This document shows positions 6,458-13,596 of a stretch of DNA of 16,468 nucleotides, piece by piece. A program made the translations under genes and the position numbers. Under the pieces are notes generated by a model that saw nothing but the letters and a program-made list of their open reading frames with translations, had not been told where the DNA came from and did no database searches. The DNA comes from JANQGH01 sp039819285 (GTDB taxonomy: Bacteria > Pseudomonadota > Alphaproteobacteria > DSM-16000 > Inquilinaceae). Numbering within the stretch: position 1 is the stretch's first letter; each line of letters begins with the position of its first letter. The stretch is from assembly GCA_039819285.1 (NCBI GenBank), contig JBCBSH010000091.1, positions 1 to 16,468 on the forward strand. The letters are read 5' to 3'.

Positions 6458-7750
6458 TCACCACAGCCCGGTGCCGAACTGGCGCGGCACGAAGGTTGAG
6501 ATGGCCGGGATGAAGGTCAGCAGCAGCAAGACGATGACGAGCGGGATGTAGAAGGGCAGCACCGCGCGAACCATCGCGTTCAGCGACGATTTCGTGATGT
6601 CCATCATGACGAACAGCAGGACGCCGAACGGCGGGGTCAGGGCGCCGATCAGCAGATTGACGATGATCACCATCGCCGCGTGTATCGGATTGAGGCCAGC
6701 CAGTAGCATCACCGGCGCCAGCACCGGCACCACGATCAGCAGGACCACCGTCGTTTCCAGCAGCGCACCCGCGATCAGCAGCGCGACGTTGATCAACAGC
6801 AGCAGAGCAACCGGATCAGCGGCGATGCCGGCGACCGTACGGGCAAACCAGCCGGACATGTCGTGCATGGCCAGGGTCCACAGGAACGGTGAGGCGGCGG
6901 CGATCAGGAAGGCGAGCACGCCCGTGGTGACGACGGTTTCCACGCCGCAGCGCCATAGCCGCGCAAGCGTCAGCTCGCCCTGCACGAAGCCGAGGATAAC
7001 GGCATAGAGCGCGGTGAGGGCGCCTAGTTCCGTCGGCGTCGCCACGCCGGACAGCAGGCCGCCAATCAGGAAGACCGGCGCGGCCAAGGCCGGCAGCGCG
7101 CGCAAAAAGGCGCGGCCCCGGCCCGACCAGGCGACGCGCGGCTGCAAGGCCACATCGATCTTCCCGCGCGCGGCCATGATGGCGATGGTCGCCATCAGCG
7201 CACCGCCCATCAGCAGGCCAGGCAGGATGCCGGCCAGGAACAGGTCGCTGAGCGGCACCTCCGCCAGGACGGCATAAACCACCATGATGACAGACGGCGG
7301 AATGATCGGACCGATCACGGCCGAGGCCGCCGTTATGGCGGCGGCGAAATTGGCGGCATAGCCGGCGCGGCGCATCTCCTGAATCTCGATGCGCCCGAGG
7401 CCGGCGGCATCCGCTTGCGCCACGCCGCTCATGCCCGCGAAGATCATACTGGCCAGCACGTTCACATGGCCGAGGCCGCCCCGGAAATGGCCGACCAGGC
7501 TGTTGGCGAAATCAAAGATGCGTCGCGCGATGCCGCCCTGGCTCAGGATCGCGCCCACGAAGACGAACAGCGGCAGGGCGAGAAACGGAAAGCTCTCCAA
7601 GCCCGGCGCCATTCTGCTGGCGATGACCGATGTCGGAAACATGCCGTCGATCGCCAGAAAAGCACCCGCCGCGAAGATCAAGGCGAAGGCGACGGGGACC
7701 TGCAATGCCGCCGCCGCCAGAAAGAACAGCAGGATGTAGCCGATCGACAT
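6458..7750 (-). CDS. TRAP transporter large permease subunit (DctM-type)
   Basis: This inner-membrane protein has 430 residues, the normal family length, with about 12 hydrophobic segments from MSIGYILLFFLAAAALQ to IPAISTFVPRQFG. Recognisable family motifs include FVFVGAILSQGGIARRIFDFAN, GLGHVNVLASMIFAGMSG, AAITAASAVIGPIIPPS and the late segment NLLIGALTPPFGV. It carries the substrate across the membrane using the sodium or proton gradient, together with the small subunit and the periplasmic binding protein. Its ATG lies one base after the stop of the small-subunit gene (TGA-C-ATG), indicating translational coupling. GC content is high, unlike the small-subunit gene directly upstream. Confidence 0.94.
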   Translation of the reverse strand: MSIGYILLFFLAAAALQVPVAFALIFAAGAFLAIDGMFPTSVIASRMAPGLESFPFLALPLFVFVGAILSQGGIARRIFDFANSLVGHFRGGLGHVNVLASMIFAGMSGVAQADAAGLGRIEIQEMRRAGYAANFAAAITAASAVIGPIIPPSVIMVVYAVLAEVPLSDLFLAGILPGLLMGGALMATIAIMAARGKIDVALQPRVAWSGRGRAFLRALPALAAPVFLIGGLLSGVATPTELGALTALYAVILGFVQGELTLARLWRCGVETVVTTGVLAFLIAAASPFLWTLAMHDMSGWFARTVAGIAADPVALLLLINVALLIAGALLETTVVLLIVVPVLAPVMLLAGLNPIHAAMVIIVNLLIGALTPPFGVLLFVMMDITKSSLNAMVRAVLPFYIPLVIVLLLLTFIPAISTFVPRQFGTGLW

Positions 7751-7751
7751 G

Positions 7752-8312
7752 TCAGCCGCCGAGAATCTTCATCGGCTCACGCTCTTGGTCCGGGCCTCGC
7801 AAACGGACAACGCTGTCCATCAAATACGCAAGCTGAGTCAGGGCAATCGAAGCCATTGCGATGAGTGTCGGAATGGAAAACACCCATCCTCTGGGAAAGT
7901 TGACGGGTAAGGAGACGGTAAGGCTGCGGTTTTGCGGCTCTATGTATCTAACTGCAAATACACAAACGATAACTGCGACAATAAGAACGAAAAAATCACA
8001 GAATATCGACATATATATTCTGGATTTCGCACCCCTAAATATCGAGAGCGTGGTGATAACAATGTGTCTTCTCATTTTCGCAGCGACGGCCGCACCCAGA
8101 AACGTAATCCAAATGAAGGATATTGTTACAGCCTCCTCGACAAAAACAAGAGATGACCCTAAAACATATCTAAAGAAAACGCCGACAACGATCGTGATGC
8201 TGATAAAGAAGACAAGAATCACAGAAAGCGAGAGCTCAATCGCGCCGATAGACGCGAGAACCCGCTTGAACGTAGCTAGAGGGTCTGGCCTATGCACTCG
8301 ATGACTGGTCAT
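7752..8312 (-). CDS. TRAP transporter small permease subunit (DctQ-type)
   Basis: The 186-residue product has four hydrophobic helices (about 28-50, 58-78, 98-120, 143-165). The family feature F..R.VLGSSLVFVEEA follows helix 1, with ISFIWITFLGAAVAAKMRRH after it. It pairs with the large subunit to form the transport unit. The ATG at 8312 has only a weak upstream purine stretch. The base composition is striking: positions 7921-8280 are about 44% GC by my count, with many A/T-ending codons, while the large-subunit gene is near two thirds GC. The 3' end returns toward the neighbours' composition and carries an operator-like sequence (7803-7820). Replacement of the gene body by transfer is one explanation; a bias from membrane-helix codons alone is unlikely to be enough. 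Confidence 0.9.
   Translation of the reverse strand: MTSHRVHRPDPLATFKRVLASIGAIELSLSVILVFFISITIVVGVFFRYVLGSSLVFVEEAVTISFIWITFLGAAVAAKMRRHIVITTLSIFRGAKSRIYMSIFCDFFVLIVAVIVCVFAVRYIEPQNRSLTVSLPVNFPRGWVFSIPTLIAMASIALTQLAYLMDSVVRLRGPDQEREPMKILGG
7803..7820. promoter_or_regulatory. Operator-like sequence inside the TRAP small-subunit gene
   Basis: The sequence ACGGACAACGCTGTCCAT matches the perfect palindrome at 8431-8448 in 16 of 18 positions. It lies in the last part of the coding region (codons for MDSVVR), 628 bp centre to centre from the other site. It could be an auxiliary site for the LacI-family regulator, allowing DNA looping as lacO2 does in the lac operon. Chance similarity in a coding region cannot be excluded. 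Confidence 0.5.
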
Positions 8313-8430
8313 TTCTATCTAGGAACTCTCGAACCACAAGGCGCTTCGCCCTCTCGACTTCGTTTTACTCGAAGGTACGAACACTGACACTTGAAAGCCC
8401 TTCACAGCTAAATCGCTAAGCCGGTTGTTG

Positions 8431-8448
8431 ATGGACAGCGCTGTCCAT
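8431..8448. promoter_or_regulatory. Perfect 18-bp palindrome, probable LacI-family operator
   Basis: ATGGACAGCGCTGTCCAT is its own reverse complement and has the central AGCGCT typical of LacI/GalR operators. It lies in the divergent intergenic region, 118 bp upstream of the TRAP small-subunit start (8312) and 46 bp upstream of the regulator start (8495). One regulator could therefore control both directions, including its own gene and the downstream dehydratase. No convincing -35/-10 elements could be assigned around it. Confidence 0.8.
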
Positions 8449-8494
8449 TGCTGCTATTCGTAGGTCCAGAGTGTCGCTTTTGTCAAGGTCTGCG

Positions 8495-9517
8495 ATGGTG
8501 ACGGAGTCACAATCAGCATTAACAGGGCCGGTCCGGCTGCAGGAAGTTGCGGAGGCGGCGGGCGTTTCGACGATCACCGTGTCGAGATGCGTCAACCGGC
8601 CCGATCGCGTTTCGGCGAAGACGCGCGCCCACGTTCTTGAGGTGGCCGCCCGGCTTGGCTACATCCCGAACCGCTTGGCCTCCAGCCTGGTATCGTCCCG
8701 CACCGGCGTCGTCGGGGCGATCGTGCCGACAATCGGCAACCCGATCCACGCCGAAACCCTGCAGGCGGCCACCGACATTCTGGGCGGCGCGGGCTATCGC
8801 ATCCTGCTTGGCGACACCGGCTATTCCACGGCCCGCGAGGCGGAACTGGTTCAGACCTTCCTTGGCCACCAGGTGGACGGCATGCTGATAACCGGCGTCC
8901 AGCACTCCGCCTCGTGCGTCACGCAACTGCGACGGTCCGGCGTGCCGGTCGTCGAGACATTCGAGTTCACGGCCAGCCCGATCGACTGTAACGCCGGCTT
9001 TTCGAACTTCGAGGCCGGCGCGGCGCTGACCCATTATCTGATCGGCAAGGGACGGCGCCAGATCGCCTTTGTCGAACATGCCCATATCGACGACAGCCGC
9101 ATGAACGCCAGGCGCGACGGGGCGCTGTCCGCCGCGGCAAAAGCCGGCATGAACGTTCGACTTCACGCGATCGACAGCGACCCAGGCACCGGAAAGGGAG
9201 GCGATGTCGTCGGGACGATCATCGACGCCTCGCCCGAGACGGACGCCATCATCTTTGCCGGCCATCAGGTCGCGGTTGGGGCGATCCGCTATGCGATCGA
9301 CAACGCGATCGGAGTTCCCGAACGGCTCGCGATCGCCGGGTTTGGCGACTCGCCCATCTCGCGCTGGATCCGGCCGGCGCTGACCACCGTTCGGTTCCCC
9401 ATGCGCGAGATGGGCGAGGAGGCGGCACGCCTGTTGCTGGGCCGTCTGGCCGGTGACAACACCGTCGGCAGCGCGGTCAATCTCGGTTTTGAAATCATGA
9501 TGCGCGAAAGCGCGTGA
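8495..9517 (+). CDS. LacI/GalR-family transcriptional regulator
   Basis: The 340-residue protein has an N-terminal helix-turn-helix at about 14-34 (RLQEVAEAAGVSTITVSRCVN), a hinge-helix region around 60-68 (RLASSLVSS), and a periplasmic-binding-protein-like sugar-sensing domain from GVVGAIVPTIGNPIHAETLQ to the C-terminus. The typical late motif IAIAGFGDSPIS is present. The length is normal. ATG at 8495 is preferred over an upstream in-frame GTG at 8471 because AAGG lies 6 nt before it. The divergent palindrome at 8431-8448 is its likely binding site. The enolase-superfamily gene follows after a few bases, so the regulator and enzyme are probably cotranscribed. The effector is likely a sugar acid or a pathway intermediate, as in GntR-type members; this is inference. 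Confidence 0.92.
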   Translation: MVTESQSALTGPVRLQEVAEAAGVSTITVSRCVNRPDRVSAKTRAHVLEVAARLGYIPNRLASSLVSSRTGVVGAIVPTIGNPIHAETLQAATDILGGAGYRILLGDTGYSTAREAELVQTFLGHQVDGMLITGVQHSASCVTQLRRSGVPVVETFEFTASPIDCNAGFSNFEAGAALTHYLIGKGRRQIAFVEHAHIDDSRMNARRDGALSAAAKAGMNVRLHAIDSDPGTGKGGDVVGTIIDASPETDAIIFAGHQVAVGAIRYAIDNAIGVPERLAIAGFGDSPISRWIRPALTTVRFPMREMGEEAARLLLGRLAGDNTVGSAVNLGFEIMMRESA

Positions 9518-9531
9518 GCGGAGGCAGGCCC

Positions 9532-10683
9532 GTGAGCCGTATACGTCGCATCGAAGTGCATGAGTACGCCTTCACGATCGACAATCTGGACCACCACCGT
9601 GCCTATCAGCCGGATGCCAAGCTGACGCTCAGCAGCTTCGGCGTCACGATCCTGACCGAGGACGGATCGCGCGGCGACTACTTCCCCCAGCATGGCGGCA
9701 AGAAAGCCCATCTGGGACAGGTGTTGATGGCCGCGCCGCAATTGATCAGCCGTGACGCGCTGCAACGGTCGATTCTGTATGACGACATGAAGCGGTCGCT
9801 GCGGCAGGTCGGCTTCATCGGCGTCAGCCATCTGGATGTCGCCCTCTGGGACCTGGCGGGACGGCGTCTCGGCGTATCGGTCGGCGAACTGCTGGGCGCC
9901 TATCGCGAGCGGCTGCCGACCTATGCCTCGACGACCCATGGTGATCGCGCAGGCGCCTTGTCCAGCCCGGAACATTACGCCGCGTTTGCCGAGCAGTGCC
10001 ACGAACTGGGCTTCCGCGCCTTCAAGATCCATGGCTGGAACGACGGCGACGCGCGGGAGGAGGCGCGCAATGTCGAGGTTGTGGCCAACCGGGTCGGCGA
10101 CCGGATGACCTTGATGCTGGACCCCGCCAGCCAACTACGCACCTTTGCCGACGCGCTCTATGTCGGGCGCGCCTGTGATGCCGGCGGCTATTTCTGGTAC
10201 GAGGATCCGATGCGCGATTGCGGCGTGTCGATGCACGCGCACCGCAAGCTGCGCCAGATGATCAAGACGCCCCTACTGGCGACCGAGCATGTGCGCGGGA
10301 TTGAACCTAAGGCCGACTGGATCGCAGGAGAGGCCACCGATTTCGTGCGCGCCGACCCGGATTTGGATCTGGGCATCACCGGCACCATGCGAATCGCGCA
10401 TCTGGCCGAGGCCTTCGGCCTTGATGTCGAATTGCATGGCTGTGGCCCGGCCCACCGGCTGTGCATGGCGGCGATCCGCAATACCAACTTCTACGAGCTG
10501 GCCATCGTCAATCCAAAGGCGCGCAACCCGGTGCCGCCGATCCATGCCTGCGACTATACTGACCAGTTGGACGGCGTGGGCAGCGACGGCGCGTATCCGG
10601 TGCCTACCGGCGCCGGGTTGGGCGTTGACTACGATTGGGATTTCATCGAGGCCAATCGAACCGCACTGCACGTGTTCGACTGA
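9532..10683 (+). CDS. Enolase-superfamily enzyme (mandelate racemase/acid-sugar dehydratase type)
   Basis: The 383-residue protein has an N-terminal capping domain (about 1-130) and a TIM barrel. The catalytic set is readable: K165-x-H167 (FKIHGW), metal ligands D197 (MLDPAS), E224 (WYEDP) and E252 (ATEH), and H302 (ELHG) as likely acid/base. This is the layout of the mandelate-racemase subgroup, most of which dehydrate sugar acids to 2-keto-3-deoxy acids. The substrate cannot be assigned. The start is the GTG at 9532, since GGAGG (9520-9524) lies 7 nt before it. Another in-frame GTG at 9514 overlaps the regulator's stop but has no such site. It is convergent with the SDR gene, with only 8 nt between. 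Confidence 0.88.
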   Translation: MSRIRRIEVHEYAFTIDNLDHHRAYQPDAKLTLSSFGVTILTEDGSRGDYFPQHGGKKAHLGQVLMAAPQLISRDALQRSILYDDMKRSLRQVGFIGVSHLDVALWDLAGRRLGVSVGELLGAYRERLPTYASTTHGDRAGALSSPEHYAAFAEQCHELGFRAFKIHGWNDGDAREEARNVEVVANRVGDRMTLMLDPASQLRTFADALYVGRACDAGGYFWYEDPMRDCGVSMHAHRKLRQMIKTPLLATEHVRGIEPKADWIAGEATDFVRADPDLDLGITGTMRIAHLAEAFGLDVELHGCGPAHRLCMAAIRNTNFYELAIVNPKARNPVPPIHACDYTDQLDGVGSDGAYPVPTGAGLGVDYDWDFIEANRTALHVFD

Positions 10684-10691
10684 CAGACGGG

Positions 10692-11447
10692 TCAGGACAG
10701 GCCCGCCTCGACCGGCAGGCAAGTGCCGGTGATGCTGGACGACCGTGGGCTTGCCAGAAACAGGGCTGCCTCGGCCACATCCGTCGGCGTAACCAATCTG
10801 CCCAGCGCCGTTGTGGCCGCCAGGCCGGCGATCGCCGTTGCTTCGTCCTCGCCGCCTGCCGCCGCACGGGCATTGATGCGGGCACGAAGGGCATCCGTCA
10901 GGACCGGGCCGGGGGCAAGCGCGTTGACGCGGACCGACAGGCTGCCAAGGTCCTGCGCGGCGGTGCGCATCAGGCCGAGGACCGCGTGCTTCGTCGCGGT
11001 GTACAAGGCCTGGCCCGCCATGGGCCGATAGGCGTTTATCGAGGCCATCAGCACGGCGGACCCACCGCCGTCTTCCGCGAGCCGCGGCGCCGTACATTTT
11101 AGGCTGAGCGCGACGCCGCGAACATTGAGCGCAAAGACCCGATCCCACTCGGCGAAGTCTAGTTCGGTGACCGAACGCCAAGGCGGCACCAGGCCGGCAT
11201 TCGCCACGAGAATGTCCAGGCGATCGAGCGCGGCAGCATGGCCGGTCAGCCCTTCCTCCGCGTCAGGCGCCGTCAAGTCCAGCGCTATCGGTTGCCAATC
11301 GTCGGGCAAATCGGCGGTGGACAGCGCCTCGGGCAAATCGAGAATCGCGATGTCCGCCCCCGCACCATGCAGCTTGTCGGCAATCGCTCGACCTAGGCCG
11401 CCAGCGCCCCCCGTGACGAGTGCCGTCCGCCCCATAAGCTCGGCCAT
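10692..11447 (-). CDS. SDR-family NAD(P)-dependent dehydrogenase
   Basis: This classical short-chain dehydrogenase has 251 residues. It shows the cofactor motif TGGAGGLG (residues 12-19), the acidic LDL after the second strand, NAG at 83-85, catalytic N108, S136, Y149 and K153 (YTATK), and ALAPGPV at 177-183. It oxidises or reduces an alcohol or ketone, probably on a sugar or sugar acid given the neighbours. The acidic residue after beta-2 (ILDLPE) suggests NAD rather than NADP. The ATG at 11447 has purine-rich AGGAAAGAGAGG just upstream. It is divergent from the TIM-barrel gene at 11651. The specific substrate is unknown. Confidence 0.9.
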   Translation of the reverse strand: MAELMGRTALVTGGAGGLGRAIADKLHGAGADIAILDLPEALSTADLPDDWQPIALDLTAPDAEEGLTGHAAALDRLDILVANAGLVPPWRSVTELDFAEWDRVFALNVRGVALSLKCTAPRLAEDGGGSAVLMASINAYRPMAGQALYTATKHAVLGLMRTAAQDLGSLSVRVNALAPGPVLTDALRARINARAAAGGEDEATAIAGLAATTALGRLVTPTDVAEAALFLASPRSSSITGTCLPVEAGLS

Positions 11448-11481
11448 GGCCTCTCTTTCCTGGTTTCTTGCTCGCAACGTA

Positions 11482-11502
11482 ACGGGATGCGGTTGGTCCC
11501 GT
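11482..11502. promoter_or_regulatory. Short inverted repeat in the SDR/TIM-barrel divergent region
   Basis: ACGGGA (11482-11487) and TCCCGT (11497-11502) form a 6-bp inverted repeat separated by 9 nt, 35 nt upstream of the SDR start. It could be an operator or a small hairpin. It does not match the palindromes at 8431 or 12611. Confidence 0.25.
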
Positions 11503-11564
11503 GTACCGCGCGGGTGCCGCGCAAGGACGAACGGTCTACATGAACGCCGTCCAACGGAATCCGA

Positions 11565-11592
11565 TTGAGCCGACGCATGTGTTCACTATACT
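11565..11592 (+). promoter_or_regulatory. Possible sigma-70 promoter for the TIM-barrel gene
   Basis: TTGAGC (11565-11570) and TATACT (11587-11592) are separated by 16 nt and lie in a locally AT-rich stretch, about 60 nt upstream of the ATG at 11651. TATACT matches 5 of 6 consensus bases and TTGAGC 4 of 6. Transcription start is not known. Confidence 0.4.
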
Positions 11593-11650
11593 AACTTTTG
11601 TACGCTCATTGAACACCAGACCAATCCCGACCGACAGGAGTTGTCCGCCC

Positions 11651-12487
11651 ATGTCCGAGCTGAAGGTGGCCGCCAGCACGTTTCCCTATCTCTATTCCCA
11701 CTCAGGGCTCGATGCGCTGAAACACCTGCACGGAATGGGATACCGAAACTTCGAAATGATGATCTTCCCGCCCCATTGCTGGCCAGCGGAGATGAGCGCT
11801 GCGGACCGGACGGAGATCAAAAGCTGGCTTGACGGCGAAGGCGGACGGATCACGTCCTTCTGCTACCCGCTGCTGGACAACAATCCCAACTCTACCGACA
11901 AGATCATGCGGGATTACACCCTGGCCCGGTACCGCGAGGCGATCGATCTGGCGGCGGAATGGGGCTGTCCTTACGTGGTCGCGATCCCCGGGCCGGTGAA
12001 CAGCCTGATCAACGCGCCGGAAAAGTGGATGCTGGACTGGTTCGTGTCGGGCATGAAGTCGCTGGTCGCGCATGCCAACGGCACGGGCGTCAAGTTGCTG
12101 CTGGAAAACGTGCCCTTCACCTTCCTGCCATCGGCACAGGACATGAAAGACACAGCGGCGCTGATCGGCCCCGAAGTGGGCGTGAATTTCGATGTCTGCA
12201 ACAGCGCCTACATCAAGGAGGATGTCGGCGCGGCGATTCGCCTGCTGGGCGACCTGGTCGAGAACGTGCACATCTCCGACAGCGGTTACGACGATTTCAA
12301 GCACGACCGGCTTGGCACGGGCATCGTCGACCCCGGGCCGGCCCACGCGGCGCTGCGCGACATCGGCTACGATAAGTTCACCGTGCTGGAGATCATCACG
12401 GACGCCAACCTGCCCGGCGCGGACCCGGACGGCGACATAAAGGCCAGCCACGACATCCTGGCCAAGCATGGCTGGGCCGCCCTTTAG
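11651..12487 (+). CDS. Sugar phosphate isomerase/epimerase-like TIM-barrel protein
   Basis: The 278-residue protein belongs to the AP-endonuclease-2-like TIM-barrel family that includes xylose isomerase-like, tagatose-3-epimerase-like and IolE/IolI-like enzymes. The metal ligands are visible in order: E152 (LLENVPF), D181 (NFDVCNS), H207 (ENVHISD) and E247 (VLEI). The glycine-rich GTGIVD segment (222-227) is typical before the last metal site. The ATG at 11651 follows AGGAG at 10 nt; the frame is open further upstream, but that part covers the promoter region. It may isomerise, epimerise or dehydrate a keto-sugar (acid) of the pathway. The intracellular substrate is unknown. Confidence 0.88.
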   Translation: MSELKVAASTFPYLYSHSGLDALKHLHGMGYRNFEMMIFPPHCWPAEMSAADRTEIKSWLDGEGGRITSFCYPLLDNNPNSTDKIMRDYTLARYREAIDLAAEWGCPYVVAIPGPVNSLINAPEKWMLDWFVSGMKSLVAHANGTGVKLLLENVPFTFLPSAQDMKDTAALIGPEVGVNFDVCNSAYIKEDVGAAIRLLGDLVENVHISDSGYDDFKHDRLGTGIVDPGPAHAALRDIGYDKFTVLEIITDANLPGADPDGDIKASHDILAKHGWAAL

Positions 12488-12610
12488 GCCAGGGTTTACA
12501 CGGTCTGCCTCCGGCACCTTTGGCGTACGGCCCTCGGGAGCGCCATGAACAGCTGAGCCCCCGGCGCGCGACCCGACCCAAAGGGCGGCGATCAGCGGCT
12601 CGAAGTCGAC

Positions 12611-12626
12611 GCGAACAGTTGTTCGC
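12611..12626. promoter_or_regulatory. Palindrome upstream of the dehydrogenase-oxidase block, candidate operator
   Basis: GCGAACA-GT-TGTTCGC is a perfect 7-bp inverted repeat with a 2-bp centre, 31 nt upstream of the ATG at 12658. Its shape resembles IclR-type sites such as the KdgR box (GAAACA..TGTTTC core), and a probable IclR gene ends at 16371. It does not resemble the LacI palindrome at 8431. The remaining 12488-12657 gap shows no gene. Confidence 0.5.
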
Positions 12627-12657
12627 AGCGTGACAGGCGAAGGGGAGCCCTCAAGCA

Positions 12658-13596
12658 ATGAAAGAGCCCATTTTGGTTTTGGGCGCCGGGGCGATCGGGA
12701 CGGCACTGGCGGCCGTCTTTGTTGAGGCGGGGCACAAGGTCAGCCTGCTCGACCCCGATGCAGCCGCGCGTGAAAAGGCGGTGGCAGCGATCGAACGGCA
12801 TCGCGCGGCGATGGCCCGTGCCGGCCTGTCGACAGAAGCGGCGACGGGTGAACTGGCGCTGATCGCGAACCTGGATGAAGCCGGTGCAGTTGATCTCGCC
12901 ATAGAGGCAGCGGCCGAAGACCGGGATGTGAAGGCCGCGCTGTTTCAAGACCTGCTGCGCATCATGGGCGATACGACGGTCCTGGCGACCGCCTCTTCGG
13001 CCATTCCAATCTCGGCGATCTTGCCGCAAGCCGCCGACCAGCGGCGCTGCCTGGTCGCCCATCCCGCCAATCCGCCAAGCCTGATCAGGGTGCTGGAACT
13101 GGTGCCAGGGCCAGGCACCGCGCCCGAGACCGTGACACGTGCCGCGGCCCTGTTCTCCGCCGCCGGTTTCGATCCGGTTGCTCTCGGCCACGAGCTACCG
13201 GGCTTCGTTTTCAACCGTCTGCAGTCGGCCCTTTTGCGCGAGGCCTATCGCCTGGTCGACGAGGGGGTGGTCGATGTGGACGAGCTCGACCGGCTGGTGC
13301 GCGACGGGCTTGGGCCGCGATGGGCGTTGTCCGGGCCGTTCGAGACCGCCGATCTGAACACCGCCGGCGGCATTCGCGGCCATGCGGCACGGCTAGGACC
13401 CGCCTACGCGGCCATTGGCGCGGCGCGGGGCGAGACCAACCCAGGTTGGTCCCCCGCGTTGGTCGACAGAGTGGCTACCGAACGGCGGCGGCTTGTGCCC
13501 GAGGAGGCGTTGCCGGCCCGCCGCGCCTGGCGAGAGACCGCGCTGGCCGATTTGTTGGCGGCGCGCCGAAGGTTGCTGGCCGAGGCAGATGGATGA
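12658..13596 (+). CDS. L-gulonate 3-dehydrogenase / lambda-crystallin-like 3-hydroxyacyl-CoA dehydrogenase family protein
   Basis: The 312-residue protein has an N-terminal NAD-binding domain (GAGAIG at 9-14, LLD at 30-32) and a helical C-terminal domain. The catalytic set S114, H135, E147 and N186 is present with the spacing of the 3-hydroxyacyl-CoA dehydrogenase family. The stretch HPANPPSLIRVLELVPGPGT and the later GPRWALSGPFETADLNTAGG match the lambda-crystallin/L-gulonate 3-dehydrogenase branch rather than fatty-acid enzymes. The reaction is probably NAD-dependent oxidation of a 3-hydroxy acid such as a sugar acid. The start ATG has GGGGAG 10 nt upstream. Its stop overlaps the start of the next gene (ATGA at 13593-13596), indicating coupled translation. 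Confidence 0.88.
   Translation: MKEPILVLGAGAIGTALAAVFVEAGHKVSLLDPDAAAREKAVAAIERHRAAMARAGLSTEAATGELALIANLDEAGAVDLAIEAAAEDRDVKAALFQDLLRIMGDTTVLATASSAIPISAILPQAADQRRCLVAHPANPPSLIRVLELVPGPGTAPETVTRAAALFSAAGFDPVALGHELPGFVFNRLQSALLREAYRLVDEGVVDVDELDRLVRDGLGPRWALSGPFETADLNTAGGIRGHAARLGPAYAAIGAARGETNPGWSPALVDRVATERRRLVPEEALPARRAWRETALADLLAARRRLLAEADG

Noticed and set aside
7861..8304. Plus-strand open frame in the low-GC TRAP small-subunit region
   Set aside because: The minus strand encodes a clear DctQ protein with four helices; the plus frame is its complement and shows no family motif.
12488..12657. Possible terminator after the TIM-barrel gene
   Set aside because: GC-rich partial repeats occur, but I found no stable stem followed by a T-run.
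11702..12706. Minus-strand open frame of 334 codons opposite the TIM-barrel gene
   Set aside because: The plus-strand protein has all metal ligands and a ribosome-binding site; the antisense product has no recognisable motifs.
13320..13592. Extension of the fused oxidoreductase by 91 residues upstream of 13593
   Set aside because: It lies wholly inside the dehydrogenase gene in another frame, is Arg/Gly-rich, and the Fer2 domain begins right after the ATG at 13593.
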